64,000 nucleotides of DNA, from positions 16,624,001 to 16,688,000 of the forward strand of contig NC_058339.1 of assembly GCF_905475395.1 (NCBI RefSeq), in the 5' to 3' direction. Position 1 is the first letter of the stretch. Each line of letters starts with the position of its first letter. Source of the DNA: Chrysoperla carnea. Lineage: Eukaryota; Arthropoda; Insecta; Neuroptera; Chrysopidae. Shown here piece after piece: positions 13,057 through 25,875 of this stretch. The notes beneath the pieces were generated by a model, which was not told the origin of the DNA, did not search any database, and saw only the letters and a program-made list of their open reading frames with translations. The translations under genes and the position numbers were made by a program.

Positions 13057-13556
13057 GGTAGTACCAGCATGAAATCACTTTTCGACAGATTTGGCCGAAT
13101 TTTTTTTCTCGGGTTTATAATAGCTTTATTTATGAATTCCTAAAATTTCATAATTTTTGACCGTTTAGATCGCGAGATATTTAAAGACAAAGTTCGCGAT
13201 TTTGAGGGTCATGTCCCATTTAAAGCATGTAAAATGTCCGGTCTCTCCAACAATTTTTTATGATATTATTATATATTGAAGAAAAAGTAGAAAAAAATGT
13301 TTATACAATACAATTCTAAAAAAAAAATTTAGAAATTAATTTTCACTTTCGAGATATTAATTTTGACGTAAATTGATCGAAATTGGGACGTTGGCATAAT
13401 TATTTCCCATTTTAAACGGTCAAAATTTCTGAAACTTTGGGAATTAATAGTAAGCATTATTAAATTCTTAAATTTAATTTTTCGTTAAATTCTGTCGAAA
13501 AAAAAATTGTACCATTGCTTTAACATAGAAACTGCAAATACCATGCTGGAACATCC
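13057..13556. mobile_element. TTAA-flanked palindromic element
   Basis: Lies directly against the preceding MITE, sharing its TTAA (13,053-13,056), with a second TTAA at 13,557-13,560. The ends are GGTAGTACCAGCATG and CATGCTGGAACATCC. The two halves contain homologous blocks in inverted order (TTTTTGACCGTTT-like, TTCGACAGA, AATTCCTAAAATTTC-like), so it is a diverged fold-back of about 500 bp. No ORF. Confidence 0.65.
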
Positions 13557-13561
13557 TTAAG

Positions 13562-14536
13562 ATAACAGAGTTGTTCTATTTTCGTGTTTTAAGATGATTT
13601 AACATTACGCCATTATAAGTAACCAAATGGCAGAAAGGTTACAACTGTCAAAACGATTTTGTTTTTTTTTTAATTATAGTCCAATTAGCAAAGCTTTCCT
13701 ACGGGACCAAATTGTGTTGTCAATATCCTCTTTTTAATGTATAATAAAGACAAAAAGACACAAAAATCGGAGCCAAGTTACCAATATTACGTTCATAGTG
13801 TCGCAGTTTTTTTGAATGGTAGCATACAAAGATATGTGTTTTGTTTACTTAATATCCATTATAATACATATGTATAATAGAATGACTAAATGTATAAAAG
13901 TAACAATGTTTTATTTAAAGTTTAAACAATTGATTGAAGACGATAATCAAATTTGATTATGTTCAACACATTTCGTGTTACATTAAATAATGTATTTGTA
14001 ACATGTGTATATGTTATATAAAATAAGATAGATATACATACATAGATAAATTATATTGGAGATATTGTTTAACACAAAAACGTACATACCTACATGGTTG
14101 TCTGAATAAAAAAAACTTTATTTTTACTTATCTACAATCGAATTTTTATAAAATGAATCAAGGATTTTGAATATATTCGTCAAGAGGTTAAAAATTCGTT
14201 TTACATAAATAAGCAAATTCGATTTATTGCTTTAAAAAACACTCATTTTTGATTTTTCAAGCAAAAAAATAAATGAAACTATTTTAGCGCACTTGTATTC
14301 GCAGTGTCTAGGTGGAGAGAACAACTGGATCTATCACAGAGCTGATTACTTAAAAAGTCACATTTATGACAGCCTTTCGTTAACCATTTGCTTTGGTTTT
14401 CAAATACCTTCGAAAGATTTTTGTTTTTTTTTTCTTGATAACCTTTCACAAAACATTTGCTAGTTTAGGTTACCTACAAACTTTCAACTCTCTATCTTTT
14501 TAAGTTTTGGAGAATATGGACACCTAAATCTGGCCC
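13562..14536. other. Intergenic, nothing recognised
   Basis: AT-rich sequence without convincing coding or repeat structure. Confidence 0.3.
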
Positions 14537-15285
14537 TAATTTGCGCCCTCATGGAAAAACAATGATATTTACAAAAAGTTTTTCAAGGTAAAATTTATTA
14601 ACTACCCAGAGGAAGTTAATGTAAATGGGGCCATTTTTTAAAATACCCAGTTTTATATATTTCCGCGGTTTCAAGGCCGCAATATCCGAATCAAACATTT
14701 TCAATGTGATGTCTCTGTGTGTGTGTGTGTGTACGTATGTGCGTATTTTCGTATGTCCGTTCGGATTCTTTCGCCTCGATTATCTCGGGAACTAGTTATT
14801 ACATTAACACGTGACTGGGCTTACGGCACGGCAGAATTACTTGAGCCGTTTTTTAATGGTAATAAAAAAACTGGAAAAAACTGAATAAACAGAATCTGAA
14901 AAGTGGATAAAAGACATCATTTATCTATGGAGATAATGATGTTTCCAGTATAAGCTGCAGTACACGTTCGAAGAATAATCTATGAAAACTAACAAGACCT
15001 TCTCTTAATGTTTTTCCCCCTCTTGGAAGTTAGTTATGTGAACTACAGGGGTCGCACTCACACGACTTCAGTACCTTCAGTATAGTATTTTTTATTTTTT
15101 ATAAGGAACGGACAGATGGACGGGCGTACAAATAGAAATGATCGAATTAGGTGATTTTATGAACACCTACACCAAAATTTTGTTCATATCATCAATATTT
15201 CTAACCGTTACAAACTTAATATACCTTGACTAAATTTAATTTACCTTGATAAATATTTAATGTATACAGAGTATAAAAATGTAAA
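14537..15285 (-). repeat. Family A repeat, minus orientation, interrupted
   Basis: 14,537-14,603 (AATTTGCGCCCTCATGG...) and 15,095-15,285 (AATTAGGTGATTTTATGAAC ... TATACAGAGTATAAAAATG) are the two ends of a reversed family A arm. The ~490 bp between them is foreign to the family. It contains a (GT)n tract near 14,715 and a CCGCGGTTTCAAGGCCGCAA segment, and is probably an insertion of another, unidentified repeat. The middle of the arm is missing. Confidence 0.6.
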
Positions 15286-15990
15286 TACCTGTTAGATAAT
15301 GATAATGCTTAATAAAATTGGTAATTCGTTTTTGTTTATTTTTTGTTAATGTTATTTTAATATAAATATCGATCAATATCTTTTAGAATTGATATAATTT
15401 ATTTAATTTTCTTACACGATGAGTTTTCATTTAATATTCTATTATATTATTAAATGAAATAAATAAAAAATAAAATAACGATAATGATTTTATTTTAATC
15501 CATTTCACATGTCTAAATGTATTAGTAAATATATTCCTTGAAATTATTTACATAAATAATGTATTAGGAGTTATTCAACTGCTTCAAAGAATTTCATTCA
15601 GTTCCTTAATTTTTCGAATTTTAGTAAAAATGCAAATGAATCAATGAATCATAAACTAGGTAAATTAGTCATGAAATATAGAATTTTTATAACCGGCATA
15701 TAAAGGTTAACTCTAAAACCATTTCCGATTTTTAGTAGTATCAATCTTTATATTAAGATTTCACGAAACTCAATGAACTGAAATCATTGAATTGATTCAG
15801 AATCCACACGTATTTTTTTAATTTATCTTCAATGACTTTTCTTTTTATTTAAGTTTAAAGGTTTTGATTATCAGATAGAGCAATTATAGAAGGTCGTTGA
15901 AGGATATTGAAGATAAAATTTAAATTACAAAGCTAAGCAGTCTTGGGACTCTCGATGGAAATGAAAACTTAAAAACTTTGGAATAACTAT
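15286..15990. other. Intergenic, nothing recognised
   Basis: AT-rich, no supported feature. Confidence 0.3.
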
Positions 15991-16385
15991 GTTTATACCA
16001 TGTATATATGTAATATACAAGGTATACTAAGTTTAGTCCCAAGTTTGTAACGCTTAAAAATATTGATGCTACCAACAAAATTTTGGTATTGGTGTTCATA
16101 AAATCACCTAATTAGTACATTTTCGATTGTCCGTCCGTCTGTCAACTCGATAACTCAAAAACGATCAAATAGGTCAATTGGGTCATTTTGCAAACCGTTG
16201 GAGGTACAACAAAAGTTTCAATGTAAAAAATGCTCCTTATAAAAAAAATTAACAACTTTTGATTGAAAAATTTTTTCGTAAACATCACTGTTTACCCATG
16301 AGGGCGCAAATTGTATAGTATGTATTATATGGATATATCAGTACATGGTATTTGAACAATTAACTCATTCAAATGTTTGTTTTCA
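15991..16385 (+). repeat. Family A dispersed repeat, single arm
   Basis: TTTATACCATGTATATATGT is followed by GTATACTAAGTTTAGTCCCA, AAAATCACCTAATTAG and GTTTACCCATGAGGGCGCAA, ending near GGTATTTGAACAATTAACTC. A central block is deleted relative to the 8.9-kb copy. Confidence 0.7.
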
Positions 16386-17574
16386 TTTGTTGTTTTTTTT
16401 TTGTTGAATTTTTTTATTATCATAAAATTAATCGTCTCTTTAAATTCCATATTAAACCCAATCTATGAACAGTTATCAGAAGCTATAATTATTATTACAT
16501 AGATGTCGTTTTTTCAATTGAAAAATTTAAGTTTCCTAGGTTACCGTGTTATATCTGTAGCTATATTCATAGCATATTGCTGACGCGAATCGATAATAAC
16601 AAAACCAAAGTGTTCATTTCCAAAAATTTCCCGTATTTTTGCTCAAATGACCTAAATTTCATACTATCTACAAAAGTACTTAAAAGTAAGGTTAAAAGAG
16701 TTAGTTGATAGACATAAAATAAAAAATAAACACAACACAACGAACCGAACGGTGTAGCCTAACATTGAAGTAAACATAAAGTGAACTGATACTTATGAAC
16801 GCTAAGAAACGAAGAAAATATATATAAAATACCTTCTCTTGTAATAACCATACCACAAGGAGAGTATTTAAAACCGGTCTTTAAGATTTTTTTATTATGA
16901 ATTCTATTTATTCAATACATTCTCACGTAAAATACGTATAATATGGAAGCGTTTTTATATGACGTGTGTGTGTGTTAGTATAGTATCGTTTTTATGATGT
17001 GAAGTTGTGATACAAGTTCACTTTTAATGAAACCAAATACATAACCTAACTTTTATAAATGATTTTATTACATTTAATAATATAATGTAATATATAAATA
17101 TTGCACACTTGTATTATCGACTATAAGAAGTTATATATTTTATTTTTTATTTCATAGTATTATTATTCAATTGATTTGAGTGATTATTATTGCTTTAGGC
17201 GTCCGACTTGAGTAATATTAATTTCATTACTAGAATGTAGGCACTATAGCTCAGTACGTGTTACAGGAAGTGTGATCAACGAACTTTGCTATCGATTAAA
17301 TCGTGTATTTGCTTCAGACTTTTCATTATTTCAAAGATATTAGATAGATAAAGTTATTAGATTAGAGAGATAAAGATATCTATCAGAGTCTGATAACCTT
17401 AGTTGGACAGATGTCCATAAATTGTATCTCCTTCACCCTGTTTTATGAAACGTCAAAACAATTAATTTTTTTTTCACTCCTTAGGCGAAGCTTCGTCATC
17501 CACCCACTTCAATTTTCACTTCTTGAGTGACGTAAATCATATTGGAAGAAGGACGGAAATATTACATATAAATA
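16386..17574. other. Intergenic, nothing recognised
   Basis: No exon-like stretch or repeat end was identified. Confidence 0.3.
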
Positions 17575-17950
17575 AGTCTAAATGGCCGAGCGGTCTAAGG
17601 CGTCGTCATAGGACGTAGGAATATTTAGAATTAGGTTGCGGGTTCGAATCCAGGCAGCGGCAGTGTGAACAATTTATAATTAATGGGAGTGCAGAATTGA
17701 TCACATTGTCGTCGCTTGGATAAGAACGAAGTAACCGACTCCACCCACAGCAAAAATGTAATTGTAAAATAAGATTGTAATTGAAGAAATAAAGATTAAC
17801 AAATAATGGTGTGGGTGGCCTCTGTGATAAGGCGTAAGTCACAAATACGGAGGTTAAACCCCTATTATAAAAAAACATATCAGAAGCAGATTTTCGGTAA
17901 CGAGTTACGGTAACTACGGGAGCCAAATTCCGCACGGATCGAGCTAGTAT
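17575..17950 (+). mobile_element. tRNA-derived SINE
   Basis: The head carries an RNA polymerase III split promoter: box A TGGCCGAGCGG (17,583-17,593) and box B GGTTCGAATCC (17,641-17,651). Spacing and D-arm wording fit a class II (Leu/Ser-type) tRNA. The sequences flanking the tRNA-like part do not pair as an acceptor stem, so this is not a functional tRNA gene. The tRNA-unrelated body holds GTGGGTGGCCTCTGTGATAA and ends near AATTCCGCACGGATCGAGCT before a T-rich stretch. A related tail is at 10.33 kb. Box A and B are seen directly; the exact 3' end and any target duplication are uncertain. Confidence 0.75.
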
Positions 17951-18265
17951 TTATTTTTTTTTGTTCCTATGGTTTTAAAAACTCTGATAAAAACTGCGGT
18001 TTGATTATAATTCAAATAAATTCGATAAAATGGTTTGCTAGGCCCACCAAATGTTGTAAACATGAAATAACTTTTTGGGCGACAATATTGGTGTCCATCA
18101 TGACGCCAAAATTTTAATTTAAAGATCCAATAGGACAAACAATAAAATTTCAACTTCCCAAATAACTTTTTATAACTACGTATTTCGACTATAACTGTTA
18201 TACGTATTTTAAATATGAATTACCCATAGAGTATTATACAAAGAGCACGCCATGGCCCAAAAATT

Positions 18266-18450
18266 GCGATATGATGAATGAGGGAAAAGACTACCACTTA
18301 GTTCCTATGTGTCCTTGTCATAGTCATTTGTCATTGGCTAAATATTGTTTACATAACACACAAAAATCTGTATGCATCATATGATTATTACATATGACTA
18401 TGACAAAGACACATAGGAACTAACTGGCTCTCTCTCATATATCATTTCGC
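18266..18450. mobile_element. Short fold-back (MITE-like) element
   Basis: The ends GCGATATGATGAATGAG... and ...CATATATCATTTCGC are mirrored. Deeper in, TTAGTTCCTATGTGTC and GACACATAGGAACTAA form a long inverted pair with the GTCATAGTCAT blocks. Total 185 bp, arms about 65-70 bp, non-coding. Confidence 0.7.
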
Positions 18451-20248
18451 ATCCACTTACAGGCTAGAATATCCCTCGCGTTATCTATGTTCTGGAATTG
18501 CCAAATCGTAATAATTCTCCAAAGAGATATGTTACTCATCGCTATGATAGGAACAGCTAAACAAATTTCTGTATCATATATACTTTGTCTTGACCATTAA
18601 AACTTTTACCTAATTATTACAGTGCAAGAATTACAAACACTAAAAATCAATAATAATTGCTAGCTATAAAAAAAAAACTACCCATTAAATTGATCTCAAT
18701 ACACAAACGTTTCTATAAAAATAAATCGAAATACTTCACACGAGAATTAAAAGAAAGATAAGACACAAAAACAAAGAAGAAATACAACTGAAATATCTCC
18801 CGAAAAATAATTTTCAAATAATGTTTGATGTAGCATAAATATAATAATAATAATAATCTGTTTTTTTGTTTCTACTTTATTCAAAGTAAAGTAAAAATAA
18901 ATTCCCATGACCTTTCTTTCTACTTTTTTCATTTGTTTTTTTTTTATCTAGTTCGTTCATTTTTATTTTACTTTTATTTCAAATGTTTATTATGTTGTCG
19001 TCAGTAATAATATTTTTTTTTATTATTTTCCTTTAAAATAACATAACCTACATTCATATGTAACAAACATATATGTAATATACATAATACTCACATAAAT
19101 ATTTCATTCTGTTTTTTATATTATTAATGCATAATTATTACTCTAAAGATCTCTTGTTTTTGCTTTTTATTATTAATCAGAATGAAATAAAATTTTATGA
19201 ATGATCCTTGATTATTTACTTTTTTATTGACTTTTTGTCCTTACCTAGTTACGTAGTAGATTGTTTAATCATCCCGAAATCTAGCTTAATATTTGAACTA
19301 TATAGAATTAGCGTGGTACCCATACGCTTCGCTGGGTTTAAAAGTAAAAATTGATAAAGATTGCTCTCACTTATCCCCTTTCTATAACACTATTTTAAAT
19401 AAAGAATTTCAATTGATTTATACATGCGTTTTACACATTGTTAATGAAAATTATAACATATTTTGAAGAATTCAAAATTGAGGCTTTTGAGTTACACACT
19501 CTGAAATTACTCATCAGAACTTATGTTCAAAAAATCATTTAAAATAATTAAAATATTTTAAAATATGTTCAAAGATCATTTTAAAATTTTGGTATGCAAA
19601 CAAATTTTATTTTTACCTTGGTTTTTAGCTTGCAAAAAAGCTTTTTTTTAGAGTTTTCTCAACACTTAACTGTTAATATCTCGAAAACCGTGAACTTTAC
19701 GAAAAAATCACAAGGGGCCTTTATTAAAGCAATGATCCTAGACAACCTAAGGTAGTTTTATTTAAAAAAATGGACATTTGAATGATTCCATGGAGCGTAT
19801 ATACAAAAATTAAAGCAATACTGTTTCTGACAATATCCGGAATATTAATCTATAAGCTTTTCCAAACTCAAATATCGTCAGCTCCTGATATATTAAAAGG
19901 AAAGGCTAATTTAATAAAAATAGTGAAAAAAGTGAGATAATTAGATAATTAAATGTGAGGATAAAGACAACAAAGGTTTGTATATTTTTGCGTTTAGGTC
20001 ACTCCTCCACACTATAGTAATATATATTCTCTGTTTAAGTGGTCTGTTTGTTTTTTTGATGTATGTTTTATTACTTGATTTGGTTAATTATTTCGGAAAT
20101 TTGGCCAAAGATCCAAATAAGGTAAAGAGAATTTTCTTTTTTTTCAGCTTATTCAGAAGCGAAAAGATTTGCAGTCAAAACCGCTAAACTTCGGGATGAT
20201 TTAAGATTCTACTGTGTGCTCAGTTAAGGGCAAAAGTCAATACAACAG

Positions 20249-20249
<1 letters not shown>
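18451..20249. other. Intergenic, nothing recognised
   Basis: AT-rich. Short ORFs around 18.75-18.93 and 19.98-20.19 kb are low-complexity Phe/Ile/Leu-rich strings without family resemblance. Confidence 0.3.

Positions 20250-20336
<87 letters not shown>
20250..20336. repeat. (TA)n microsatellite
   Basis: An almost pure TA dinucleotide run of about 85 bp, bordered by CAGTAATATAT on the left and ATATATTACTG on the right, so the whole tract plus borders is palindromic. Length is likely to vary between individuals. Confidence 0.95.
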
Positions 20337-20827
20337 CTGCTGTATGTCTTAGATCATATTCATCTGACTAATTCATATGCATAACTTTAATAAATTACAT
20401 AACATTATGAGTTACTAATTAACTCTCATCAAAGTCATTACTAATTAAAAAGTGAAAACATAATCTGATTATGAATGCATTTTGTGTATCATTTCCCCTA
20501 TTTTTATATCACAATAGTGGACTGGTATTTACTATAAAATCTAGTTTATGAACAACATTTGGTTTTATGACTTCTGCATTTTATTAATTCACTTTTATTA
20601 TTATTCTTACAGAGGAGTTAAATCACTTTTTTTAAATAAATGTATATTACTGCAGATGTCTATATGTGTTTGTGTGTGCGTATATTACTGAACTTAATGT
20701 TTACTTTATACAAATCAGGTTTTATTTTAAAATAAAAAAACCAGTACTTTATAATAGTTATGTTACACTGGTACAAGTTTCAATGGATATAGTACATTGT
20801 CTTAAGAAAATCAACGTTTTATAAAAG
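20337..20827. other. Intergenic, nothing recognised
   Basis: AT-rich sequence with a short TGTGTTTGTGTGTGCG run; no gene seen. Confidence 0.3.
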
Positions 20828-21562
20828 AGTAAGATGTGGTGCCTAGATTCAAATGCACCTTGAATCATTCTATGTTTCTCGGTAGCTATTAACATTTATT
20901 GGACAGATATTTAATTTTTCTGTCAATTTATAAGCTCGCCATTGCTCACATATTGCTTTATAAGGCATACTCAACATATTGGGTTACTGTTGAGTATGTT
21001 GTTCTACGCTGGTGGCAAGCCCAGCAAGTATCGTGCAAGTGATAGAGAAGAGAAGCCGTAGAAGTAACAACCTCATTAAAAACCAGAGACCCATCTGGCT
21101 TTGAAAGATAGCACCCTGTTAGGACCCCGCTAAAGGTTACCATATATATTGTTAGTTACAGAAAAAAAACGATCAATAGCTCCTACAGAGAAAGAAAGCA
21201 AATGCTTCAACGATAAAGGAAGCAGAAGACTCCACAGTTTTGTTTAAGATGGAGAACCTAAACGCTACGGGAGAACACTCAGAAGAAAAACTGGTAGCCT
21301 GAGATCTTAGAAGGCAGCCGCCTCATCAAGATCGGAGGAGGTAAGCTAATAACCTGCTTTCTCTTAAATTGAAACTATTACTGAAACAACTCTGGCCAAA
21401 TTACACCATCAGCGACCAAGAAGTAAATAAAATAAATAAATTCTATAAAAAATACATAGTGTTGAGGAATAAGAATGCTATAAACTAACAATTTAAATTG
21501 TGATATTGTAAACATTGACTTTAAATATAAATGTAAACTTTTTTCTGGATACTACACCTTCC
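20828..21562. mobile_element. TIR element (copy 1) with a GC-richer insert
   Basis: The ends GTAAGATGTGGTGCCTAGAT and GGATACTACACCTT are imperfect inverted repeats. The same pair delimits a shorter relative at 47,051-47,535. Between about 20,935 and 21,440 this copy has extra, GC-richer sequence (GGTGGCAAGCCCAGCAAGTA; AGATCGGAGGAGGTAAGC) ending in an AAATAAAATAAATAAA tail. That tail suggests a retroelement inserted into it. I could not assign the insert to a protein family. Confidence 0.5.
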
Positions 21563-23456
21563 CCTAAAAATTAAAATTATGCTATAATATAAAATAACGA
21601 ACAGTCTGAGATGTAAGGTTTCTGCAATATTGAATTACAGATTCCCAAAAATATTTACTGATATAAAGCGGAACCAATCAAATTCTCACTTAAGCAATCT
21701 AAACTTTACTGAGGTAATAAACTATCAAATTCTCAATGATGGTCTATTAGCCCATCGTGAAACGGAATTCCTTTTGTATACTTTTTTAAAGATTGATGAA
21801 GATCTCAAGTTTGCACATTAAAATGAAAATGCTGTTCTTTTCAGCAGGGTATTGGTTTTAGAAAGGTTATTTGTTGGGCTGGTAGTTTTTTTTATATATC
21901 AGGGAAGAACTATTATTTAATTATATTTTTAGAGGAAGCGCATGGAAATAACGTTTGAGTATATGTACCACAATAGAATATTTCACCATTGCCTAAATTA
22001 AGCTATCAGAAGTAGTAGTAGTCAAACAAACATAAGATGAAGATTGATTTATATGCCTGTTTTGTATTCCAAAGAATTACTGAATACAAACAGAAACATG
22101 CAGATATATATTTAATATATATTTCCTTCCTGTCAGTGTTTTAATCTTATTATTTTGAACCATTTATTACTCCCATCAAGTTAGGTGAAACTCTGAAAAG
22201 ACTTAATAAGATCTTATAGAAGAGATAGATATATAGATAGGAAGAGATACTTATAGGATCAAAATTTGTATATGCGCAGACAAAAATAGGGTGATTTTGG
22301 AAAAATCAATGATTATCACGTTTTTCCGCTATTTACTATACATTTTAGAGAAAAAATAAGTCCAACATTGTTGAGCGTCAAATTTTTGTGTTTGAAATTT
22401 ATTTTTTATAGCATACGAAGCGTATGTACTTATATTTGTTTTGCGCGCTCTAGTGATGAAAATCAGCCCGGAAACCTGAAAAAACAGTATGTATAAATTG
22501 ATTGCAAATTTTGGCGCTATGCAACTTTGGATTGTATTGTTTTTATGCAATTGTAATTAATTCAGTTAATTATAGCAATTTTTAACTGAAGTATTGTTTC
22601 CCTCAAATCCATTTAGTTTTTTCGAAAAGTTAAAAACCCGGTCAACAAAACACTGGAAAAACTCTATATAAAGAAATCGAATTTTTGCGGTCCATCAACT
22701 TTGAACTGACGTATATATTCTCAAAACTCCAAAGGTTTCTCCCTTTTTTTCAACGCATATGAAAACTTTTCTCCTACAAGTAAAAATGCTAAAATTTCAT
22801 TCATTTACTTTGATGGAAGTATATTGAAGATAGTTTAATTTTATGTAGGAGGGCGTCATTTCTTCAATTTTACTCAGACAAGAATAAATCAATCAGTTTT
22901 TTTATCAGTAAAATAAAAATTTTTACTTTTGAAAAGAAAGCACAAAATATTCTAAACAAGTAAGTGCGCTCATATCTAGCAACCAACTATGGCATCATTT
23001 CACATATCACAATGGCAATAAATTTATATTGCATATTATATTGAAATATATATAAATTGTAAAAATATAATAAATAAGGGCATTAAATAACAAAGTATGG
23101 TTTTTTTTTTTATCTTTTTGTTTCGTCTATAAATGGTTAAATAAGAAAAAGAAGACTTGTTAGTGTATTTTATATACAAACTGTATGGTTCAAATATTAA
23201 AATGTCGCCAACAGCACAAGGGCAGATTTAATGGGGACAATTTGGTTTTTAGATTCTTGCTTCAAATTAGCTATTAATTTGTCTGATTGATTTTTTTATT
23301 TTTTCTTAGTTTCTCAGTTGCGAAAAGGTTGCAAGTTGCAAAGGTTGTTTTCGATTTGTGAGATAAGATTGTTTCTGAGATATTGCAATGTTTGGATCGA
23401 TTTTATTCCGCATCTCAAAAACTATTGGACCAGTCAACAAATGCACCCGATTTTTG
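21563..23456. other. Intergenic, nothing recognised
   Basis: AT-rich; a 63-aa ORF near 21,630 and others show no family motif. Confidence 0.3.
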
Positions 23457-23765
23457 TACTTTTTGGGTCAAAATTACCTTATATACTGAGTTTTATCAAA
23501 ATTGGAGATAAAAATTTTTTTTCGATTTTTTGCAATTTTTTTAAGGGGTCCCTTTGAAAAAATCGAGAAAATCGAAAAAAAATTTTTGTTTTGGAATTTG
23601 ATGAAACTCAGTGGATGGGGTAATTTTGACCCAAAAAGTATAAAAATAAGGTTAATTTAATGATTGGACCTTTAGAAAGTTACCCCTTTGAAAAAATCGA
23701 GAAAATCGAAAAAAAATTTTTGTTGCAATTTGATGAAACTCAGTGGATTGGACCAATAAAAAGTA
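23457..23765. repeat. Palindromic repeat with a partial tandem copy
   Basis: TACTTTTTGGGTCAAAATTA (from 23,457) and its complement ending at 23,640 enclose a fold-back. Its right half (CTTTGAAAAAATCGAGAAAA ... GATGAAACTCAGTGGAT) is repeated directly at about 23,687-23,752. Both halves carry a TCGAAAAAAAATTTTTG core. Non-coding; ORFs across it follow the repeat. Confidence 0.65.
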
Positions 23766-24391
23766 ACAATGTCAGCGAGTATCATGGGCAAAACTTCATT
23801 TTCAAAAAAGTTAAGAAAGCACGCGACCACGTTATAATGCACGATAAATAAAACTGGATACTCTTCTGTAACTTATATGATTCTGTTGTGTATATGTTTT
23901 TTTTTTAAAAAGCACAAACTATATGAAAAATAGAAACGAAAGAAATAAGGTAATTTGGTAAAGTATATAACATTTGTTTGGCTGCCACTAGCCAGCCGCC
24001 AACCACCATCCAGTTGTGTGCTCTTAGCGTGATAGCCATTACACAGAATAGAAGCGCACCACCAACAAGCAAGCAGCCAGTCACGCTCTGTTTGTTTGAG
24101 AATAGAATTTATATGTTATCATTATTATAATATCATTTTTAAAATGACCACTCCACCAATGTTCTTACAAAAACATGTAAAATACAATACCAAAAAAAGC
24201 CATAGTAAATATTAACCTTAAGAGGTCGCATCAATAACTTTCTTTAACTTCCTCTCTTGGGAGGTGACACCAAAAAATGAACAAAAAATGGACAAAACAA
24301 GAATGAATTTTCTACTTCCAAAGCTAATTTTTTTTTCACATTATCAAGGTATTCTTGAAAGGTGGTATCTACCATAAAAATTTGGTAAAAC
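23766..24391. other. Intergenic, with a GC-richer island
   Basis: 23,985-24,100 is noticeably richer in GC (CCACTAGCCAGCCGCCAACC; ACCACCAACAAGCAAGCAGC) than anything within several kb. It has no open frame with splice sites that I trust. It could be part of a promoter or untranslated exon of a gene lying mostly elsewhere; this is inference only. Confidence 0.3.
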
Positions 24392-24902
24392 AATAGGGTA
24401 TTCCACTATTTGAAAAAGTACTTTTCAAAATGTTGATTTTACCAATAAAAAGCCACCAAAAATTTATTTCGGAAAAATACACACGCTTTCTTGCCAAAAA
24501 CTTAAATTCAATTTTAAACCTTTTTTAAACTGTCAAAAACGAGGGCATCCAATTTGATGGCGTAATATGGGTATCACTATACGAAATAACACAAATAAGT
24601 TTGACAGATATATTCATAGACATGTGATTATAATAAATATAAATACTTATCTATGTATATAATATACCCAACTGTCTACACTGAACTAACTGATGATCTA
24701 TGACTCATACCGCTATGACATCACAGCAGGACTTTAGGCCACGTAATGTACAGTTTAAAAATTACGATTTTTAATTTTAATATTTTAAAAGAAAAATGTG
24801 CTTTTATAACTCGAAATCAGAATATTTAAATAAATTTTTTAATAAATTTTAACTTTTTTCAAATTTCATAATTTATTTTTGACTAACGATAATACCCTAT
24901 TC
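24392..24902. mobile_element. ~500-bp MITE, copy 1 (ends AATAGGGTATT / AATACCCTATT)
   Basis: The inverted ends AATAGGGTATT and AATACCCTATT enclose about 510 bp of non-coding sequence with the blocks AAAAGCCACCAAAAATTTAT, AAATACACACGCTTTCTTGC and AAAAGAAAAATGTGCTTTTA. A second, closely similar copy sits in an intron of the canopy-family gene (51,163-51,664). Confidence 0.8.
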
Positions 24903-25875
24903 GATTCTACGGGTTAAAAAGGTTTCCCAATTTTCCCACCGAGGAGGGACCGATATGTTTGAAAATGTATATTCTCCAGGTACTTAGTCACATAATTTTT
25001 ACAATGCCTCAAAACGAAACGATATGATAATTTTTTAATTTGTTTTTTCGATTTTCAGTAAGAAAACAAAAGCTTTCAGTCAGAAAGTGAAAAGACAAAC
25101 ATTATTTCATTTGAGTCAGAAGAACATAACCATTCAGAGAATTCTTCCTGTATTCTTCCTACATTTTTATAATTTACTTTTACCAAATAAATTAATTGTA
25201 TATAGATTTATTATTTATTTCCCGATAAGAAATTATTGTATTGGTTCCGAAAGCCTAGATAAAAAATTTTATGCCATTATCTTTCGAGGAATTATTGGCT
25301 GAAAGAAAAATTTAACGATATCATAACAATAGGCGCTATATATTCCTTATAATTGATTTAGTCGGATAAAGAAATACATAAAATAGCCATTCTTAATTTT
25401 GTATATTATTTAAGATCAGAAACATTTCAGAGGGGGAAATTATCTGGAGGTCTGAGATCTTTGGTTGTTAGTGTAACCACAGTAATATATCTATCTGATA
25501 TGATTATCATAGATCTAATTGATCATATATCATATCAATAAGTGATAAAACTTCAGGTCGTTAAAACACGCCAGCAAATCATTAGTCCAATCATTAAGTG
25601 TCTTACTCACCATGCTTTTTTTTCTTAGAAATTATTTACGCAAACTACTATTCATACTAAGAAAATAATTAAAGAGGTATCATTATTAAAACAAGATTTT
25701 AATAAAATATATAGCTAGATTATTTTGTAGGAATGTTTCAATTCAAAAATAAAGAATAGTGTTATTTCTATCCGTTATTATGAAAACCTTAAGTACATAC
25801 CGTTGTACAAGTATTATTGGTTAAGGTGTACAATATGGCGCGACATATGGCAAACATCTATCAAATGACAACAAT
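24903..25875. other. Intergenic, nothing recognised
   Basis: AT-rich, no supported feature; the 71-aa ORF at 25,087 shows no motif. Confidence 0.3.

Noticed and set aside
17581-17665. A tRNA-Leu/Ser gene
   Set aside because: Box A and box B are present, but the flanks cannot form an acceptor stem and a SINE body follows.
20958-21143. 61-aa minus-strand ORF as a gene
   Set aside because: Lies in the GC-richer insert of a TIR element; no recognisable domain and no splice context.
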